DNA of 64,000 nucleotides from Fimbriimonadia bacterium (GTDB taxonomy: Bacteria > Armatimonadota > Fimbriimonadia > Fimbriimonadales > JABRVX01), in contig JABRVX010000002.1 in the NCBI GenBank assembly GCA_039961735.1, forward strand, positions 53,961 through 117,960, written 5' to 3'. Positions within the stretch are counted from its first letter, which is position 1. The number at the start of each line of letters is the position of its first letter. Below, in pieces: positions 17,051-26,378 of the stretch. Under the pieces are notes generated by a model. It saw only the letters and a program-made list of their open reading frames with translations. It was not told the origin of the DNA and made no database searches. Position numbers and translations under genes: made by a program.

Positions 17051-18250
17051 ATGAACTGCGACTTCCTTGTCATCGGTGGCGGGGTAGTCGGACTCACGGT
17101 ATCACGGCAGCTGCGGCACGAGTGGCCGGATGCCACCGTTGTGCTCATCGAGAAGGAGCCCGAGTTCGGCTTGCACGCGAGCGGGAGGAATAGCGGCGTG
17201 CTGCACGCTGGGTTCTACTATACTGCCGACTCGCTCAAGGCTCGCTTCACCAGGGAGGGCAACGTCGCGCTCCGTGCCTTCTGTCGGGAGAAGGGTTTGC
17301 GGCTGAACGAGTGCGGAAAGCTCGTAGTAGCACGCGATGAGCGCGAGCTTGACGCTTTGGACGAGCTTGCGCGCCGAGGAGACGCGAACAGCGTACCGCT
17401 CGAGATGGTGAGCGAAGCAGATGCAAAGCGGATCGAACCTCGCGTGAAGACCTACCGGCGCGCGATTTGGTCGCCCACGACGGCAACCGCTGATCCCCAA
17501 GAGGTAACACGCGCACTAGTGCAAGAAGCAGAGCAAACCGGCGTACGAATGATGACCTCGACCGCATTTCTCTCGGCGCGCCTACGTGAGGTGCGCACCT
17601 CTGCTGGCATGGTGGGGGCAGGGTATGTGGTGAACTGCGCGGGCTTGCATGCCGATAGGATCGCACACTGCTTCGGCTTCGGCACCCAGTACCGCATCGC
17701 TCCCTTCAAGGGTCTGTACCTCTATTCGTCGGAGCCCCCCGGCTCGTTCCGGACGAACATCTACCCGGTACCTGACCTGCGCAATCCCTTCCTCGGCGTG
17801 CACTTCACCGTTACCGTGGATGGGCGAGCGAAGATTGGGCCTACTGCTATCCCATGCATCGGACGCGAGCAGTATGGGTGGGTGCGTGGCCTTAGGGCCC
17901 GCGACGGCGTAGAGAGTGCCCGAACGATGCTGATGCTGATGCTACGTGCCGGATTCGACTTTCGAGCATTGGCGTGGCAAGAGGTGCGCAAATATTGGCG
18001 ACCTCACATGGTGCGTCGAGCTGCCAAGCTGGCCGAGGGTGTACACCCGTCGCAGTATCGCACGTGGGGTCGTCCCGGCATCCGCGCGCAGTTAGTGGAC
18101 ATTCGTAGCCGAAAGCTGGTGATGGACTTCTGCCTAGAGGGGGACGACCGCTCGATGCATGTGCTGAACGCCGTGTCGCCCGCCTGGACCTGCGCCATAC
18201 CTTTCGCAGCACATGTGTGCGACGAGATCGCAGCGCGTGTGGGATGTTGA
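17051..18250 (+). CDS. lhgO: L-2-hydroxyglutarate oxidase-like FAD enzyme
   Basis: A 399-residue FAD-dependent oxidoreductase of the DAO fold. The N-terminus CDFLVIGGGVVGL binds FAD; EKEPEFGLHASGRNSGVLHAGFYY is the highly conserved LhgO region, and GPTAIP lies in the substrate domain. The enzyme would oxidise L-2-hydroxyglutarate to 2-oxoglutarate, a metabolite-repair reaction that feeds electrons to the membrane. It is the last gene of the accC operon (three-base gap after ispA). The family assignment is firm; the substrate is inferred. Confidence 0.88.
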   Translation: MNCDFLVIGGGVVGLTVSRQLRHEWPDATVVLIEKEPEFGLHASGRNSGVLHAGFYYTADSLKARFTREGNVALRAFCREKGLRLNECGKLVVARDERELDALDELARRGDANSVPLEMVSEADAKRIEPRVKTYRRAIWSPTTATADPQEVTRALVQEAEQTGVRMMTSTAFLSARLREVRTSAGMVGAGYVVNCAGLHADRIAHCFGFGTQYRIAPFKGLYLYSSEPPGSFRTNIYPVPDLRNPFLGVHFTVTVDGRAKIGPTAIPCIGREQYGWVRGLRARDGVESARTMLMLMLRAGFDFRALAWQEVRKYWRPHMVRRAAKLAEGVHPSQYRTWGRPGIRAQLVDIRSRKLVMDFCLEGDDRSMHVLNAVSPAWTCAIPFAAHVCDEIAARVGC

Positions 18251-18296
18251 TCCTCGTCGCAACACCAGAACCCGTGCGAACGAAGCTCCTCTCAGT

Positions 18297-18315
18297 CCAT
18301 CCGCCCTCGGACGGA
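18297..18315. repeat. short GC-rich palindrome downstream of lhgO
   Basis: CCATCCG-CCCT-CGGACGGA can fold into a hairpin 46 bases past the lhgO stop. It is almost identical to the element at 11710 and may serve as a terminator of the accC operon; there is no clear T-run. Confidence 0.5.
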
Positions 18316-18449
18316 GTGCAAGCGATTGCCGGGAAGAGCCTATGCGCGGACAGGCTCGCGCACTTCCAAACGACCGCCATACGGCTACAGGAGAGCACAG
18401 TGGTGGTACTGCCCGGCATGCCCGCAGTTCCGATCGTGCAGAAGGCGGC

Positions 18450-21017
18450 CTAGAATCTGAGTACCAGATCCACGTCCAACGAGCGGGCGTGGTAACTGTA
18501 CGCCGAGTTCAGATCGTCTAGGTTGCGCAGGTCGCGCACCCGGTAGCTGGCAACCAGCGAGGCGAACCGGGTGATGTCATACTCGTATCCGAGGGCCCAC
18601 GTCAGCTCGCGACTCGCCAGGTATCCGAAAGTAGAACCGGACCGCGCGTCGAAGAAGGCACGCTGCCGTTTACCGAGGTCATACGTCAATCGCGCGTAGT
18701 AGGAGTTCAGGTTCTGATCGTAGGAGGAGCTTCCGAACCCGGAATCCACCAGTCGCGAGCCGGTCAACATCCCCTGGTAGTCCAATGTGAGTGTCCACCT
18801 GCGATACGGTCCAGCAGTCAAACCAAGTCCATAGAGGGTGGAGTTCGAACTGCCGATGCCGGAAGTGAACGACACAGTCTGGTTGGTTAGGCTTCCGGTG
18901 AGACGCACCCAGTGCGTCGGTGTATACCCGACGCCGATGCTGAACGTCTGAAGGTCGCTGTTACTCATATAGTCGCCGGATGCCATTTGCTTGCTCGCCG
19001 TCACGTCCAGAGACAGGGCGTTCCATGGTACGTAGTGAACGTTCAGCGAAACCCCTCGCTGTCGAACCCCCGATGTCGGTGTGCCGTACCCGCTTCCACC
19101 ACCAGAGAACCCTCCCGTGCCATAGCCATAGTCATAGCCAGACCCATAGCCCGAGTAGTTGTAGTAGCCCGAAGACGCGTCGTTGAAGGAGAGTCGCGCT
19201 GTTAGGTTCTCGCCGAAGCGTGCGTTCAGGTCGAGCGAATAGTCCCTCCCATCGGTGTTACCCGACGTGCCCGCCACACGGTTCTGCGCTGCGGATGCAG
19301 CCACCGAGAGCCACCTTGCCGCCTCCCACCCCGTGGTCAGTCGCACGGAGTCCACGGTGCTGTTGTCCGCCTGCCCGGATCCCGTCAAACTGAGCCGCGA
19401 GGCGCGGACACGGCTCAACTCCAAAGATGTACTAAGTGTTCCGAAGTTGCGGCTGACGCGAAGCGTATCCGCACCATTCGTAGTCTCGCCGGTGGCAGAG
19501 CGGAAAGTCGTCTTCGTGTGACTGAATGACACTGCAGGGCCGCTAACGGGTGCGTAGTTCAGGCTGAGCGTCTCGAGCCGATTGTTCGCAGGGCTGTCCG
19601 TCACCGTGCCATCCGCATTATAGGTGGGCGAAGAGATTCGCGAGGTGGTGTATCCCGCGCTGGCGCTGAGGCCCTTGCCGAAGTCGTACGACAGGTCGTA
19701 TTGACTACCACGTTCGTTCCTGCGAAAGCCTGTGCTGGCGATGGCGGAGTAGGTGGCGGGGATGTCCGTGAAGGAAGCCTTGAATCCGAGACTACCTACC
19801 TTGTAGCTGAACTGGCCGGTCTGAGCCAGTCCTTCGAGCGATCCACCGCCAGCTGATCGCACCTTGCTGGACGCAACGTTGTACTGCACGGATGCGCCAT
19901 GGAACGGGGTCCAACGCGCTGCGGCGCCATAGATGCTCTTGTCACCATCCGTCACTGCCGAGCTGGTAGGCTTGGGCGTGTACACTGCTTCTACCAAACT
20001 AGTGCTCGGAATGAATCGCGTGAAGTAGAAGCGGAACGGCAGGAACTGATCGAAGTAGTAGTCAATGCCGACCCGCTGAGGGACGCTATCCACGGTCAGG
20101 AAGAACGGGTGCGCCCCGTCTATCAGCGGCTCGTACTGAAGGTCGTAGGGTGTCGAAGGATCTCCGTAGCCGTAGAAGCGTTCCGTGCGGGTCGCAAGGC
20201 CGGAACCCGCCCTGGTCTTCTGCTCCACGGCAGTCAGCTCCACGTTCAGCGAGCTGAGAATCGGTAGCAGCATCGAGGCGCCCATCACCGAACCGCTTCG
20301 ATCATTGAAACCGTAGGATTCGTAGGTCGCTTGAACCGTGGAGGTTGGCAGCACGATGTACGAGAAGGTAAGCGTGCCGGTCTGATAGTCCACCGTGTAA
20401 TCCACGCCGAGGACCTTGTCCACGTCGTCCACGCGCACGCGTAGCGTTCCGTCCACGATGTTCCCACCGGGCAGATAGTATGGTCCGCGGCTGTTCGCAC
20501 CCGGAAAGGTGATGGTGCGTGGGGTGGCCTTCGTGTCCGATCGGACCAGCTTCAGCTCGTAGCCCTTTCCGAGCTTAAGCGTGCCCACCGCGCCGCGCAT
20601 CGTTTTGCTGAAGCCGGCAAGAGGGTTCGTGTTGTGCAGCGAGCCCGTGATGTCGCCCAACTTGGCGTCCAGCAGCTTCGACTCGTACACGAAGGTCAAG
20701 CGCCGGTCGTGCGGGCTCCCGAACTTGCTGTTGGTCAGCCGACTCTCGAAGTTGATGAATCCCAGTACCTTCTCCCCCCGCACGTACAGGTCCGTCTGAT
20801 CGGTGAACGACTTGGCGCCGTCGCCGAAGTAGTTCTGCTGGTCGAAGCTCGCTCGGTCGCCGGAGACCTCGTGCAGGTGATAACCGATGCGCTTCGAGCC
20901 GGACAACTTGATCGGCTCGAACAGATGCTCCTCCAGCCACGTACGAAGGTCGGCCTTCGCAGCAATCGGAGCCGAGAGAAGGAGCGATATGGGAAGCAGG
21001 CGCAGAAACGGTCTCAA
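18450..21017 (-). CDS. large outer-membrane beta-barrel protein
   Basis: An 855-residue exported protein with signal peptide (MRPFLRLLPISLLLSAPIAAKA). The N-terminal third is soluble and contains two related segments ending in 'GVDYxxDxxxGxLxF...ST.VxAxY' (about 215-255 and 320-365). The remainder consists of amphipathic strands with Tyr/Ser/Gly-rich turns (one glycine-tyrosine-rich run near 650) and ends DLVLRF, the aromatic C-terminus typical of outer-membrane barrels. Start is a TTG at 21017 that overlaps the csaB stop (TTGA); no other start is available in frame. It is therefore translationally coupled to csaB. I do not recognise a named family. Confidence 0.8.
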   Translation of the reverse strand: MRPFLRLLPISLLLSAPIAAKADLRTWLEEHLFEPIKLSGSKRIGYHLHEVSGDRASFDQQNYFGDGAKSFTDQTDLYVRGEKVLGFINFESRLTNSKFGSPHDRRLTFVYESKLLDAKLGDITGSLHNTNPLAGFSKTMRGAVGTLKLGKGYELKLVRSDTKATPRTITFPGANSRGPYYLPGGNIVDGTLRVRVDDVDKVLGVDYTVDYQTGTLTFSYIVLPTSTVQATYESYGFNDRSGSVMGASMLLPILSSLNVELTAVEQKTRAGSGLATRTERFYGYGDPSTPYDLQYEPLIDGAHPFFLTVDSVPQRVGIDYYFDQFLPFRFYFTRFIPSTSLVEAVYTPKPTSSAVTDGDKSIYGAAARWTPFHGASVQYNVASSKVRSAGGGSLEGLAQTGQFSYKVGSLGFKASFTDIPATYSAIASTGFRRNERGSQYDLSYDFGKGLSASAGYTTSRISSPTYNADGTVTDSPANNRLETLSLNYAPVSGPAVSFSHTKTTFRSATGETTNGADTLRVSRNFGTLSTSLELSRVRASRLSLTGSGQADNSTVDSVRLTTGWEAARWLSVAASAAQNRVAGTSGNTDGRDYSLDLNARFGENLTARLSFNDASSGYYNYSGYGSGYDYGYGTGGFSGGGSGYGTPTSGVRQRGVSLNVHYVPWNALSLDVTASKQMASGDYMSNSDLQTFSIGVGYTPTHWVRLTGSLTNQTVSFTSGIGSSNSTLYGLGLTAGPYRRWTLTLDYQGMLTGSRLVDSGFGSSSYDQNLNSYYARLTYDLGKRQRAFFDARSGSTFGYLASRELTWALGYEYDITRFASLVASYRVRDLRNLDDLNSAYSYHARSLDVDLVLRF

Positions 21018-22108
21018 GGCAGTTTCGTCGGGACGTTTTCGCCCTTCAGGCTAGGCACGTACCTCTTCAGCAGAGCGATGTTCTCCAGGGCCTTCTCACT
21101 CAGTGTCTGACGTTTCTGCAGCAGGTTCGTTTCCAGCGCCGCGTGGTTGCGCTCGTGCTCATCCCAGGCTGCGATCAGTCGGTCGGCAGTCAAGCCCTCG
21201 ACCGGCACCGACTTGGGAAGGCCGAGCACGCCGGCTAGCGCGGCCACCTTCGGATCGTAGCTGACCAGTAAGGGCGCAATGCCTGCCCTCGCGGCGAACA
21301 ACGCGCCGTGATACCGCATCGTCACGACGCCTTGCAGCCGTTCCATCCGCGCCATCAGCGCTCCGGGGGCGCGAATGCCCTTCACGATGGTTGGCGAGGG
21401 GTGTCCCAGCGCGGTCATCTGCGACGCCATCTTCTCGTCACACTCTTCGAAGGGGATGAGCAGCGGCAGCTTGCCTTGGTTGGAGAGGTGACGGGAGAGA
21501 CCGCCGAATGCAGCGGCGACTTCGCGGGTGTTTCTCCAGAGGCGCGGCACCAGCCCCACCGCTCCCTGATCGCCGATGCCAAAGGAACCGTCTCCACCTG
21601 CCTCCGGCTTGGCCAGCCAGGCCATGTCCGCGGTCAGCCGGACCTCGCATTTGGCTCCGAGCGAAGTTGCCAAGCGCCCAGACTCTTCGTCGCGCACGGC
21701 GATTGCGTCTACCTGGCTCAGCGCGCCCCGTACGAATCGCCGCCCCAGCCACGTGCGCACCGGGCCGAAGCCTTGGCCGAGCAGGATCACGCGCCCCGTC
21801 AGGCTCTTTCCCAGCGACACCAGCTTCGCGTAGTAGTACACCGACCGGATGCTCGTGACGTCCTGGAAGATGCTGCCGCCGGCAAACACCAGCGCCTCGG
21901 CCCCGGAGAGCGACTCGCGAACGGCTGCGAGGTTCATGCGGTGGACGGAGCCTATCGAGAAGGTACGGCGGGTACGCTCGGGGTGACCAGACAAAGCCAT
22001 GGGGCGGACGGGAAGCCCGGCAATACCTTCGAGGAAACCCGCCAGGATGGCGTCATCTCCTAGGTTGCCGCAGCCGAAGTACCCCGCGATGACCAGCTTA
22101 GGTTCCAT
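21014..22108 (-). CDS. csaB: polysaccharide pyruvyl transferase
   Basis: A 364-residue enzyme of the CsaB family. It would move a pyruvyl ketal from PEP onto a secondary cell-wall polysaccharide; that group is the ligand of SLH domains. Visible features are VIAGYFGCGNLGDDAIL at the N-terminus, the glycine-rich ALVFAGGSIFQDVTS near 95, and TMRYHGALFAARAG near 280, all typical of the family. The ATG at 22108 overlaps the DUF5693 gene by 49 bases and fits the family N-terminus; a longer frame to 22507 is only shadow coding. The operon also holds a rhomboid protease and an outer-membrane barrel. The three SLH porins at 33-41 kb are its natural clients. Confidence 0.93.
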   Translation of the reverse strand: MEPKLVIAGYFGCGNLGDDAILAGFLEGIAGLPVRPMALSGHPERTRRTFSIGSVHRMNLAAVRESLSGAEALVFAGGSIFQDVTSIRSVYYYAKLVSLGKSLTGRVILLGQGFGPVRTWLGRRFVRGALSQVDAIAVRDEESGRLATSLGAKCEVRLTADMAWLAKPEAGGDGSFGIGDQGAVGLVPRLWRNTREVAAAFGGLSRHLSNQGKLPLLIPFEECDEKMASQMTALGHPSPTIVKGIRAPGALMARMERLQGVVTMRYHGALFAARAGIAPLLVSYDPKVAALAGVLGLPKSVPVEGLTADRLIAAWDEHERNHAALETNLLQKRQTLSEKALENIALLKRYVPSLKGENVPTKLP

Positions 22109-23982
22109 ACACGCCCTATCCAGAGGCCCACCGGAACGGCTACCACGTATGCCGCGATGCCGAGTATACCGCCCAGACCGATGCCCCAGAGTGCCCGCGT
22201 CAGCGATACCGAGAGCGGTGTGTGGATGTGGCAGAACGTGTTCAGGACACTGGCCTGGCCCACCGCCCCACAAGCGAAAAGCAACGGAAGGAAACGAGTA
22301 CGCTGGCAGGCGAGAGCAATCATCGCCGCCACCAGCAGCGGGTGACCGAAGAACACCTCTTTGGTGCGCGGCCTTATCGGTAGGATGCGGTCGAGCAGCG
22401 ATCGCATCCCCATCTCCGCGCCACTCACCGAAGCCGCCTCGTTGCCGGTGCGGACGACGAGCAGAGCGAGCAACACCATCCCGACAAGCACGAGGCCCAA
22501 CTGCCACCAGCGCACAGGATAGCCGAAGGTCTGATCGCGATACGCTCGCAGCGTCAGCACGCCGCCGACCGCCAGCACCGGCACGACGTGTGCGAGTTTC
22601 ACTCCCATGAAGGACGTAGCCTTCATCATGTAGGGCAGCGTGGATAGCATGCCGGCCACGGACAGAGCCGCGAACACGCCCAGCAGGCTCACTGCGAAGA
22701 ACGCCGCGACCGCGCCCAGGGGTTTCAGACGTGCCGCGGCTTCGTAGGCTACCAGGGTGAGGGCGGTAGGGAACAACAAGGCAACGAGCAGCGCGTGCAC
22801 GGCATGCTCCGGCCCCACCCCCACGAGGTCAGCTACGATGCCCGGCAGCGGGGCGGCAAGAGCGAGCCACAACGGCCAACGCAGGGTCGCCAGTAGTGCT
22901 ATCGCGGCCAGAAACGGAGCCACGATTGCCACGGCGGTCCGCATCGGCGAGTCGGGTAACGGTTCCATGGGGCGCGCGGGCTTGACATCCATGCCCACGC
23001 GTCGCAACCCCGAAACGATGCGGCGCAGGTAGTCCGCGTTGGAGCGCACCGGGTCTTCTCCCGCAAGGCTGATCATGCGGAAGTAGAGCATCTTGCACCC
23101 GCGTTCCCGGGCCGCCCGAACGTAGCGTTCGATGACCGCCTCGGGAGTCATGGCAAACATCTCAGCGGGCAGAACGCTGTGTAGGCGCAAAACCTTGCCG
23201 ACGCGTGTGGATGGCTCGGCGGGCGCGACCATCTCCTTCAGCAGTTTCGCGTCTCCCGACTGCTTGCCGAACTCGATGTATGCGTAGATAAGGTCTGTCT
23301 CGCGAAGCGCAGCGGCGGTTGTGGGGATCATCTCTCTCGCGCCGAGCACCTCGTTACCCAGGAACACCGCTACCTCGCAGCCATTCTGCTTGGCGTCGCG
23401 GAGTGTCCACTCGATGCCTCGCTCGGAAGCTCCGGGGTAGTTAGCTACCCTAGCGACGGGCCTTAGCCCCACTCGGCGAACGAGATCTACGGAACTCGGG
23501 TCCACGCCCAGCCCTGCCGTGCCGAGCGCGTTCAGGTTATGTGGGAGGCGAACCATCTCGCCACCACCGCGCACTCGAAACTCCTCGGACCCGGAGTAGT
23601 TCAGGGTCCAGCCAAACTTTCCCGTCACGGAGGCCTTCAGGCGGTCCATTCCCGAGGGGTCCACCATCCAGTCGGCTGCTGCGGGTCGCGGGAGAGGCTT
23701 GTCCGCAGCGGGCGCCCCAACCAGCCTGCCAGAGCGCACCCAGTCGTCCACGGTGTCCTCGTATACCACCACTCCGGTCGCGCCCGCGGTCTTCAGCTCG
23801 GTCAACACCTCCTCGATGCTGCGCCCCGTTCCGGCCGCGAGCGCCCGCGCCTCGGGGAACTCGATCAGGATGTCCACCGCCTTGTTCCGCTCTTCGGCGC
23901 GGACGCGGCCGAGAACCGGTGGCAGCGCAAGCACGCCGGCCAGCACGGCGCAGGCCGCGCCGATCCACACGGACCTAGTCAT
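22060..23982 (-). CDS. DUF5693 membrane protein
   Basis: A 640-residue protein with an N-terminal membrane anchor (about 5-25), an extracytoplasmic domain of about 300 residues, and some eight membrane helices in the C-terminal half. The segment FPEARALAAGTGRSIEEVLTELKTAGATGVVVYEDT matches the DUF5693 family. I recall this family sitting next to csaB in several phyla, so a role in making or exporting the pyruvylated wall polymer is likely but unproven. The ATG at 23982 overlaps the rhomboid stop (ATGACTAG), and the gene's end overlaps csaB. Confidence 0.85.
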   Translation of the reverse strand: MTRSVWIGAACAVLAGVLALPPVLGRVRAEERNKAVDILIEFPEARALAAGTGRSIEEVLTELKTAGATGVVVYEDTVDDWVRSGRLVGAPAADKPLPRPAAADWMVDPSGMDRLKASVTGKFGWTLNYSGSEEFRVRGGGEMVRLPHNLNALGTAGLGVDPSSVDLVRRVGLRPVARVANYPGASERGIEWTLRDAKQNGCEVAVFLGNEVLGAREMIPTTAAALRETDLIYAYIEFGKQSGDAKLLKEMVAPAEPSTRVGKVLRLHSVLPAEMFAMTPEAVIERYVRAARERGCKMLYFRMISLAGEDPVRSNADYLRRIVSGLRRVGMDVKPARPMEPLPDSPMRTAVAIVAPFLAAIALLATLRWPLWLALAAPLPGIVADLVGVGPEHAVHALLVALLFPTALTLVAYEAAARLKPLGAVAAFFAVSLLGVFAALSVAGMLSTLPYMMKATSFMGVKLAHVVPVLAVGGVLTLRAYRDQTFGYPVRWWQLGLVLVGMVLLALLVVRTGNEAASVSGAEMGMRSLLDRILPIRPRTKEVFFGHPLLVAAMIALACQRTRFLPLLFACGAVGQASVLNTFCHIHTPLSVSLTRALWGIGLGGILGIAAYVVAVPVGLWIGRVWNLSWSSRGTSAAAT

Positions 23983-24667
23983 CGTCGCTCTCCCACGAGA
24001 GTTGGCGATAGCGGGGCAAAAGCCGCCCGCGCCCACCTAGCAATAACACAGTCGCCACGCCAGCGACAAAGCCACCGGCATGTGCCCAAGTTGCCACGCC
24101 GGGCTGTTGGTAGCCAGGGAGCACCTGCATCACGAACCACGCACCAAGCAAGACCCAGGCGGGCATCTCGATCACGAACACGAAGAACGCCCAGAAAAGC
24201 GTGTCGATCCGTGCGTGTGGGAACAACATCACGTAGCTTCCCAGAACGCCGGCAATCGCGCCGCTCGCCCCCAGCGTAGGAATACCCGAGGTCGGGTCCA
24301 CGAAGATGTGTAGTGCCGAGGCGGCAACGCCCCACGCTAGGTACAGCAGAATGAAGAACACCGGGCCGAACGTGTCCTCCACGTTGTTGCCGAAGATCCA
24401 CAGGAACAGCATGTTGCCTAGAAGGTGCGCAATCCCCCCGTGCAGGAACATGCAGGTGAACAGGGTGACGAGGGCATCGGACGACCCGCCGGAGAATGCT
24501 CCGAGGACGTCGTGCGGCACCATCGCCATCTCCATAAAAACCATTCGCGGCCCGAAGGGGTTACCGCCGCGGTCCCACAGAAAGACGATGATGTTCAGCG
24601 CGATCAACGTCATCGTGATAAGCGGAAAGTGTCTCGGCGGGTTTTCGTCACGGATGGGCAACAACAT
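23975..24667 (-). CDS. rhomboid-family intramembrane serine protease
   Basis: A 230-residue membrane protein with six to seven helices. The catalytic Ser135 lies in GASGAIAG and His196 in WAHAGGFVAG, with the conserved HGGIAHLLGNMLFL (76-89) before them, so it should be active. Rhomboids cut membrane proteins within or near the bilayer. The start is the ATG at 24667 (MLLPIRDENPPRHFP, a common N-terminus of these proteins). It is the first gene of the rhomboid / DUF5693 / csaB / barrel operon and is divergent from the VOC gene; a processing role for envelope proteins is conceivable. Confidence 0.94.
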   Translation of the reverse strand: MLLPIRDENPPRHFPLITMTLIALNIIVFLWDRGGNPFGPRMVFMEMAMVPHDVLGAFSGGSSDALVTLFTCMFLHGGIAHLLGNMLFLWIFGNNVEDTFGPVFFILLYLAWGVAASALHIFVDPTSGIPTLGASGAIAGVLGSYVMLFPHARIDTLFWAFFVFVIEMPAWVLLGAWFVMQVLPGYQQPGVATWAHAGGFVAGVATVLLLGGRGRLLPRYRQLSWESDDD

Positions 24668-24682
24668 GGGAGAACCGGGTAC

Positions 24683-24711
24683 AGAATAGCACGCTCGTAC
24701 GTGGGATGTAA
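24683..24711 (-). promoter_or_regulatory. possible promoter of the rhomboid-csaB operon
   Basis: On the minus strand TTACAT, a 17-base spacer and TATTCT lie just upstream of the rhomboid start. The match to the consensus is moderate. Confidence 0.4.
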
Positions 24712-24736
24712 ACGTGGGCGGCATGGAGGTGCAACG

Positions 24737-25081
24737 GTGAGGCGACAGCTGAGCTACGTCGAGGTCCATTCGCAGACACCCGAAAAAACCCTTACCTTCT
24801 ACGCCGACCTGTTCAACGTGCCTCCGCAAGGCAAGAGCAAGGATGGCGGCGGTATTGAGCTGGGCGACGGCTACCTCGGTGTGATCAGGTCGCCAGCCGA
24901 TGGCGCGTTGCCCGAGTTCGGCGTGGACGTAGACGACCTGGAGCCCTTCCTGACCCGACTGCGGGCCCGCGGCGTACCGTTCGAGGAACCGAGCGAGATC
25001 GAGGCCGGAGGCCGCCGGTTCTTGCAGGTCATCTTCCGCGACCCCGACGGCCGCGAGGTCTCGCTCTTCCAGCCGTTGTAA
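24737..25081 (+). CDS. VOC (glyoxalase/dioxygenase-fold) protein
   Basis: A 114-residue single-domain protein of the vicinal-oxygen-chelate fold: LSYVEVHSQTPEKTLTFYADLF begins the first beta-alpha-beta-beta-beta module and FRDPDGREVSLFQPL ends the second, with the final Glu that often binds metal. The start is the GTG at 24737, seven bases after a GGAGG. Enzymatic substrate is unknown. It is a single-gene unit divergent from the rhomboid operon. Confidence 0.85.
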   Translation: MRRQLSYVEVHSQTPEKTLTFYADLFNVPPQGKSKDGGGIELGDGYLGVIRSPADGALPEFGVDVDDLEPFLTRLRARGVPFEEPSEIEAGGRRFLQVIFRDPDGREVSLFQPL

Positions 25082-25138
25082 TCGTGCGTGTGCTCCGCTA
25101 GACCCGACGCCCCTTCGGCTCGCAGGGCATCGAGAACC

Positions 25139-26248
25139 CTAGTCCCCCGTGCGTGCGAAGTTGATCAACACGATGTTCAGGTCGAGCAACCCGACCTGAC
25201 CGTCACCGTCCAAATCCGCCGTCTGGCTGCCCGTCCGCGCAAACTGCAGCAGTGTCTCGTTAAGGTCCATGATGTCCACGGAGTTGTCGTCGGTTACGTC
25301 GCCGTTGCGGACCATGGACCAGTCTAAGACGGTGTCCCCCGCGATCAGCACTCCGTACTGTCTCTGCCCGAGCCACCGCCATGGTTTGACCACGACGTCG
25401 AACGTGCCGGAGTGGCCCACCTCTACCGTGTACCCGCCGTCGGCCCTGAGCCCGGTCACGTACGTACCCACCAGGCTCGCCCCGTCGTACAGCTTTACCG
25501 TCAGGGGAATGCCTGCCTTCTCGCCGACGTAGCCTGGCAGTGTCACCGTGCCGGTCAACACAGGACTCGGCGTCAGCGCCCAGGATGCGATGTTCTCGGC
25601 GAGCAGCCGGTCTTCGGGATAGAGCATGAGATAGGTGTCGCTGAACATGTCGTTCTCGCCGATGACGAAAAGGCGACCGGCACCGGTCTCCGCCGTGCGT
25701 TCCATCACTGCTGCAGCGATGTTGCCCATCGGGTCATCTATCAGGTGCAGTGCGCTTGGGGGGGTGGTTAGGTATCCGTTCTTGCCGAGAAAAACGGTGG
25801 TAAGCCCTTGAGTTATGCGGTGCGGGGCAAGGATGTTGCCGTAGCCGTAGCTGATGGTTCCTGCTAGCGTCAAGCCAAACTGGCTTAGCATACTGTTGTA
25901 TGCCGCTTGGTTCCCCGGTCACCCACAGTCGGCGGTGACCACCAGAGTACCACCCGACCGCACCCAGGCGACGACTGCCGCTTTCTCCTCTGCCGTCAGG
26001 TTCTGCTGAAGAATCTGGCTCGTGTAAAAGACGGAGACCTGAGAGAGAAACTCCGGGGTTAACATGTCGGTCTGATGCCAGACAGCCCCCCTCGCCTCCC
26101 AGATCGTTCGAAGCTCGGTCATCGCAGCGCCAGTCTCCACGTTGTAGACCGGGCTCCACAGCCGCGTATCGTCGAAGATGCCCACGTGCACGGTCGCTGA
26201 ACATGCAACGGCTGCCATGAGCAGACTCGACAGCGTTATCGCTTTCAT
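25139..26248 (-). pseudogene. dockerin-bearing exported protein interrupted by an in-frame TGA
   Basis: A reading frame of about 369 codons encodes a signal peptide (MKAITLSSLLMAAVACSA), a Rossmann-like N-terminal domain (VGIFDDTRLW ... SGGTLVVTADCG), a mixed domain, a beta-sandwich near 230-300, and a C-terminal dockerin-like pair of calcium loops (GDVTDDNSVDIMDLN and DLDGDGQVGLLDLN). Codon 110 (25919-25921) is TGA; the frame continues undisturbed on both sides, with nine codons to the next Met. A single base change from TGG, CGA or GGA would explain it. It may be a recent pseudogene, a sequencing error or a read-through site; TGA ends many other genes here, so recoding of the whole genome is excluded. 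A good promoter precedes it. Confidence 0.75.
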
Positions 26249-26305
26249 TCGCCAACTCCCAATTCCTATCGGGCCCAACCGAGTACCGCATCGGGGCTGG
26301 TCTTC

Positions 26306-26334
26306 AGTATAACGCGGTCAAGTCCATGCGTCTA
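26306..26334 (-). promoter_or_regulatory. promoter of the dockerin-protein gene
   Basis: TAGACG, a 17-base spacer and TATACT on the minus strand, about 58 bases before the start codon at 26248. Confidence 0.5.
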
Positions 26335-26378
26335 GGTAAAGGGTGCCGAACCCAGCACATCCTTCAGCCCGCAGGGGG

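Noticed and set aside
18217..18453. Plus-strand frame of 78 codons between lhgO and the barrel gene
   Set aside because: It overlaps the lhgO end and the palindrome at 18297, has no ribosome-binding site and no recognisable protein features.
25139..26248. Selenocysteine at the in-frame TGA
   Set aside because: The protein is not of a known selenoprotein type, the position is not a redox site, and no strong hairpin directly follows the TGA.
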